DNA from: Anaerolineaceae bacterium UBA6801
Lineage (GTDB): Bacteria; Chloroflexota; Anaerolineae; Anaerolineales; Anaerolineaceae
Assembly (NCBI GenBank): GCA_002452315.1
Contig: DKFH01000015.1
Coordinates: 1-7,047, forward strand
Reading direction: 5' to 3'
DNA length: 7,047 nucleotides
The notes under the pieces are model-generated. The model had not been told where the DNA came from, made no database searches, and was given only the letters and a program-made list of their open reading frames with translations. Positions 6,121 to 7,047 of the stretch are shown here, piece by piece. The stretch's first letter is position 1. Each line of letters opens with the position of its first letter. The position numbers and the translations under genes were made by a program.

Positions 6121-7047
6121 TTCGTTTGTGGCCTTAGGCAATGCAACCAGGGATGGCTCGGTCATTTTTGGGAAGAACAGTGACCGTCACCCCAACGAAG
6201 CGCATGAGCTAATCCTGATTCCCCGGGCAGCTCACCCTAAGGATGCCCAGGTCAAGTGCACCTATATCAACATGCCCCAGGTGAGGGAAACCAACGCGGT
6301 TTTGCTATCCAAACCATTTTGGATTTGGGGAGCAGAAATGGGCGCTAACGAGCATGGTGTGGTGATTGGCAATGAAGCGGTGTTTACCAAAGTCCCTTAT
6401 GAAAAGGAACCCGGCCTGATTGGTATGGATTTCATCCGGCTTGCGCTGGAGCGGGCATCTTCGGCTGATGAGGCATTAGATGTGATGATTGAGTTGCTGG
6501 AAACTTATGGGCAGGGCGGGAATTCAACCTGTTTTGGGTCGTTTTATTATCACAACAGCTTTATCATTGCGGATCCATCCACAGCCTGGGTGTTTGAGAC
6601 GGCCGGTAAGCATTGGGCTGCTGAAAAGGTGCGAGATATCCGCACAATCTCCAATTTCCTCAGCATCGGCAATACGTGGGATCAGGCTTCTTCCAATCTG
6701 GTCTCTTATGCCGTTTCGAAGGGCTGGTGTAAAAATGAGAACACATTCAATTTTAGCGAGTGTTATTCTGACTTGATCTATTCCAAATTTGGGGCAGGAG
6801 AGCACCGTGCCTGCCGAACCGGCGAACTGCTTCAATCCAGGCTCGGTGAAATTGATTTGGCGTTTGCGATGGATGTCCTGCGTGATCATGGCCCCCGGGC
6901 AGACGATGCTTGGTTGCCTGGAAAAGGTGTACTGGGGGCTGAGGTGTGCATGCACGCCAGTTTAGGACCTGTTCGGAGCAGCCAAACAACGGCGTCGATG
7001 ATTTCACACCTGACGCCTGATGGGCACACCCATTGGCTGACAGGCAC
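6113..7047 (+). CDS. C69 family peptidase, secernin-type Ntn hydrolase, 3' end missing
   Basis: N-terminal-nucleophile amidohydrolase of the secernin branch of family C69 (dipeptidase-type). The specific substrate is unknown; with no signal peptide it is probably cytoplasmic. The frame runs open from GTG 6113 through 311 complete codons to the right edge. The N-terminus, VCDSFVALGNATRDGS then VIFGKNSDRHPNEAHE, is the family signature. Cys2 is the expected nucleophile, exposed once initiator Met is removed, so no longer propeptide is needed. Further family features are WGAEMGANEHGVVIGNEAV (72-90), GMDFIRLALERA (104-115), ISNFLSIG (179-186), an Arg-containing segment (232-240), MDVLRDHG (253-260), and CMHAS (279-283) followed by SQTTASMISHL (290-300). 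Secernins are usually near 400 residues, so the C-terminus is missing. It overlaps cmk by 8 nt, suggesting coupled translation. A fixed start with Cys at position 2 makes the gene look intact so far. Confidence 0.93.
   Translation, partial: MCDSFVALGNATRDGSVIFGKNSDRHPNEAHELILIPRAAHPKDAQVKCTYINMPQVRETNAVLLSKPFWIWGAEMGANEHGVVIGNEAVFTKVPYEKEPGLIGMDFIRLALERASSADEALDVMIELLETYGQGGNSTCFGSFYYHNSFIIADPSTAWVFETAGKHWAAEKVRDIRTISNFLSIGNTWDQASSNLVSYAVSKGWCKNENTFNFSECYSDLIYSKFGAGEHRACRTGELLQSRLGEIDLAFAMDVLRDHGPRADDAWLPGKGVLGAEVCMHASLGPVRSSQTTASMISHLTPDGHTHWLTG

Noticed and set aside
6524..6955. 143-codon minus-strand ORF inside the peptidase gene
   Set aside because: The + frame carries the C69/secernin motifs throughout this region, and the antisense translation resembles no family.

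Overview
The window looks like ordinary chromosomal DNA of a bacterium from the phylum Chloroflexota, most likely class Anaerolineae. This rests on recognising the protein families, not on a search. The strongest clue is the pairing of a DUF2298 ('Chlor_Arch_YYY', TIGR03662-type) membrane protein with a GT39/Agl23-like (TIGR03663-type) membrane protein, a pair known mainly from Chloroflexi and some archaea. All four genes lie on the + strand, and coding sequence fills about 97% of the window. I see no tRNA, rRNA, CRISPR array, insertion sequence, phage gene or sign of recent transfer.

Layout. Bases 1-3513 hold the 3' part of a very large membrane protein, cut by the left edge. It has a soluble extracytoplasmic region, then a multi-pass DUF2298 domain, then a soluble C-terminal tail. 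Bases 3514-3721 (208 nt) form the only real intergenic gap. It holds a TATAAT-type promoter candidate with an 18-bp dyad over its -35 region, a 7-bp-stem inverted repeat, a second weaker promoter candidate, and a 12-codon upstream ORF that overlaps the next start. Bases 3722-5422 encode the GT-C-like partner. Bases 5440-6120 encode cytidylate kinase (cmk), 17 nt downstream. From base 6113 to the right edge runs a C69/secernin-type peptidase, cut by the window. It starts at a GTG that overlaps the end of cmk by 8 nt.

How the genes fit together. The two membrane proteins resemble lipid-linked-sugar (GT-C superfamily) enzymes and probably act together in cell-envelope or surface glycosylation, but no substrate can be read from the sequence. 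Spacing (17 nt, then an 8-nt overlap) suggests that the GT-like gene, cmk and the peptidase are co-transcribed, probably from the promoter region at about 3530-3640. Cytidylate kinase is a housekeeping enzyme supplying CDP for nucleic acids and CDP-activated precursors. Its link with the glycosylation genes may be no more than operon convenience.

The points most worth a second look are the uncharacterised DUF2298 protein, with its array of conserved polar residues and probable fusion to an upstream module; the missing Asp in the usual GT-C acidic motif of its partner; the structured leader; and the GTG start that places the peptidase's nucleophilic Cys at position 2. I found no clear evidence of an entirely new system.
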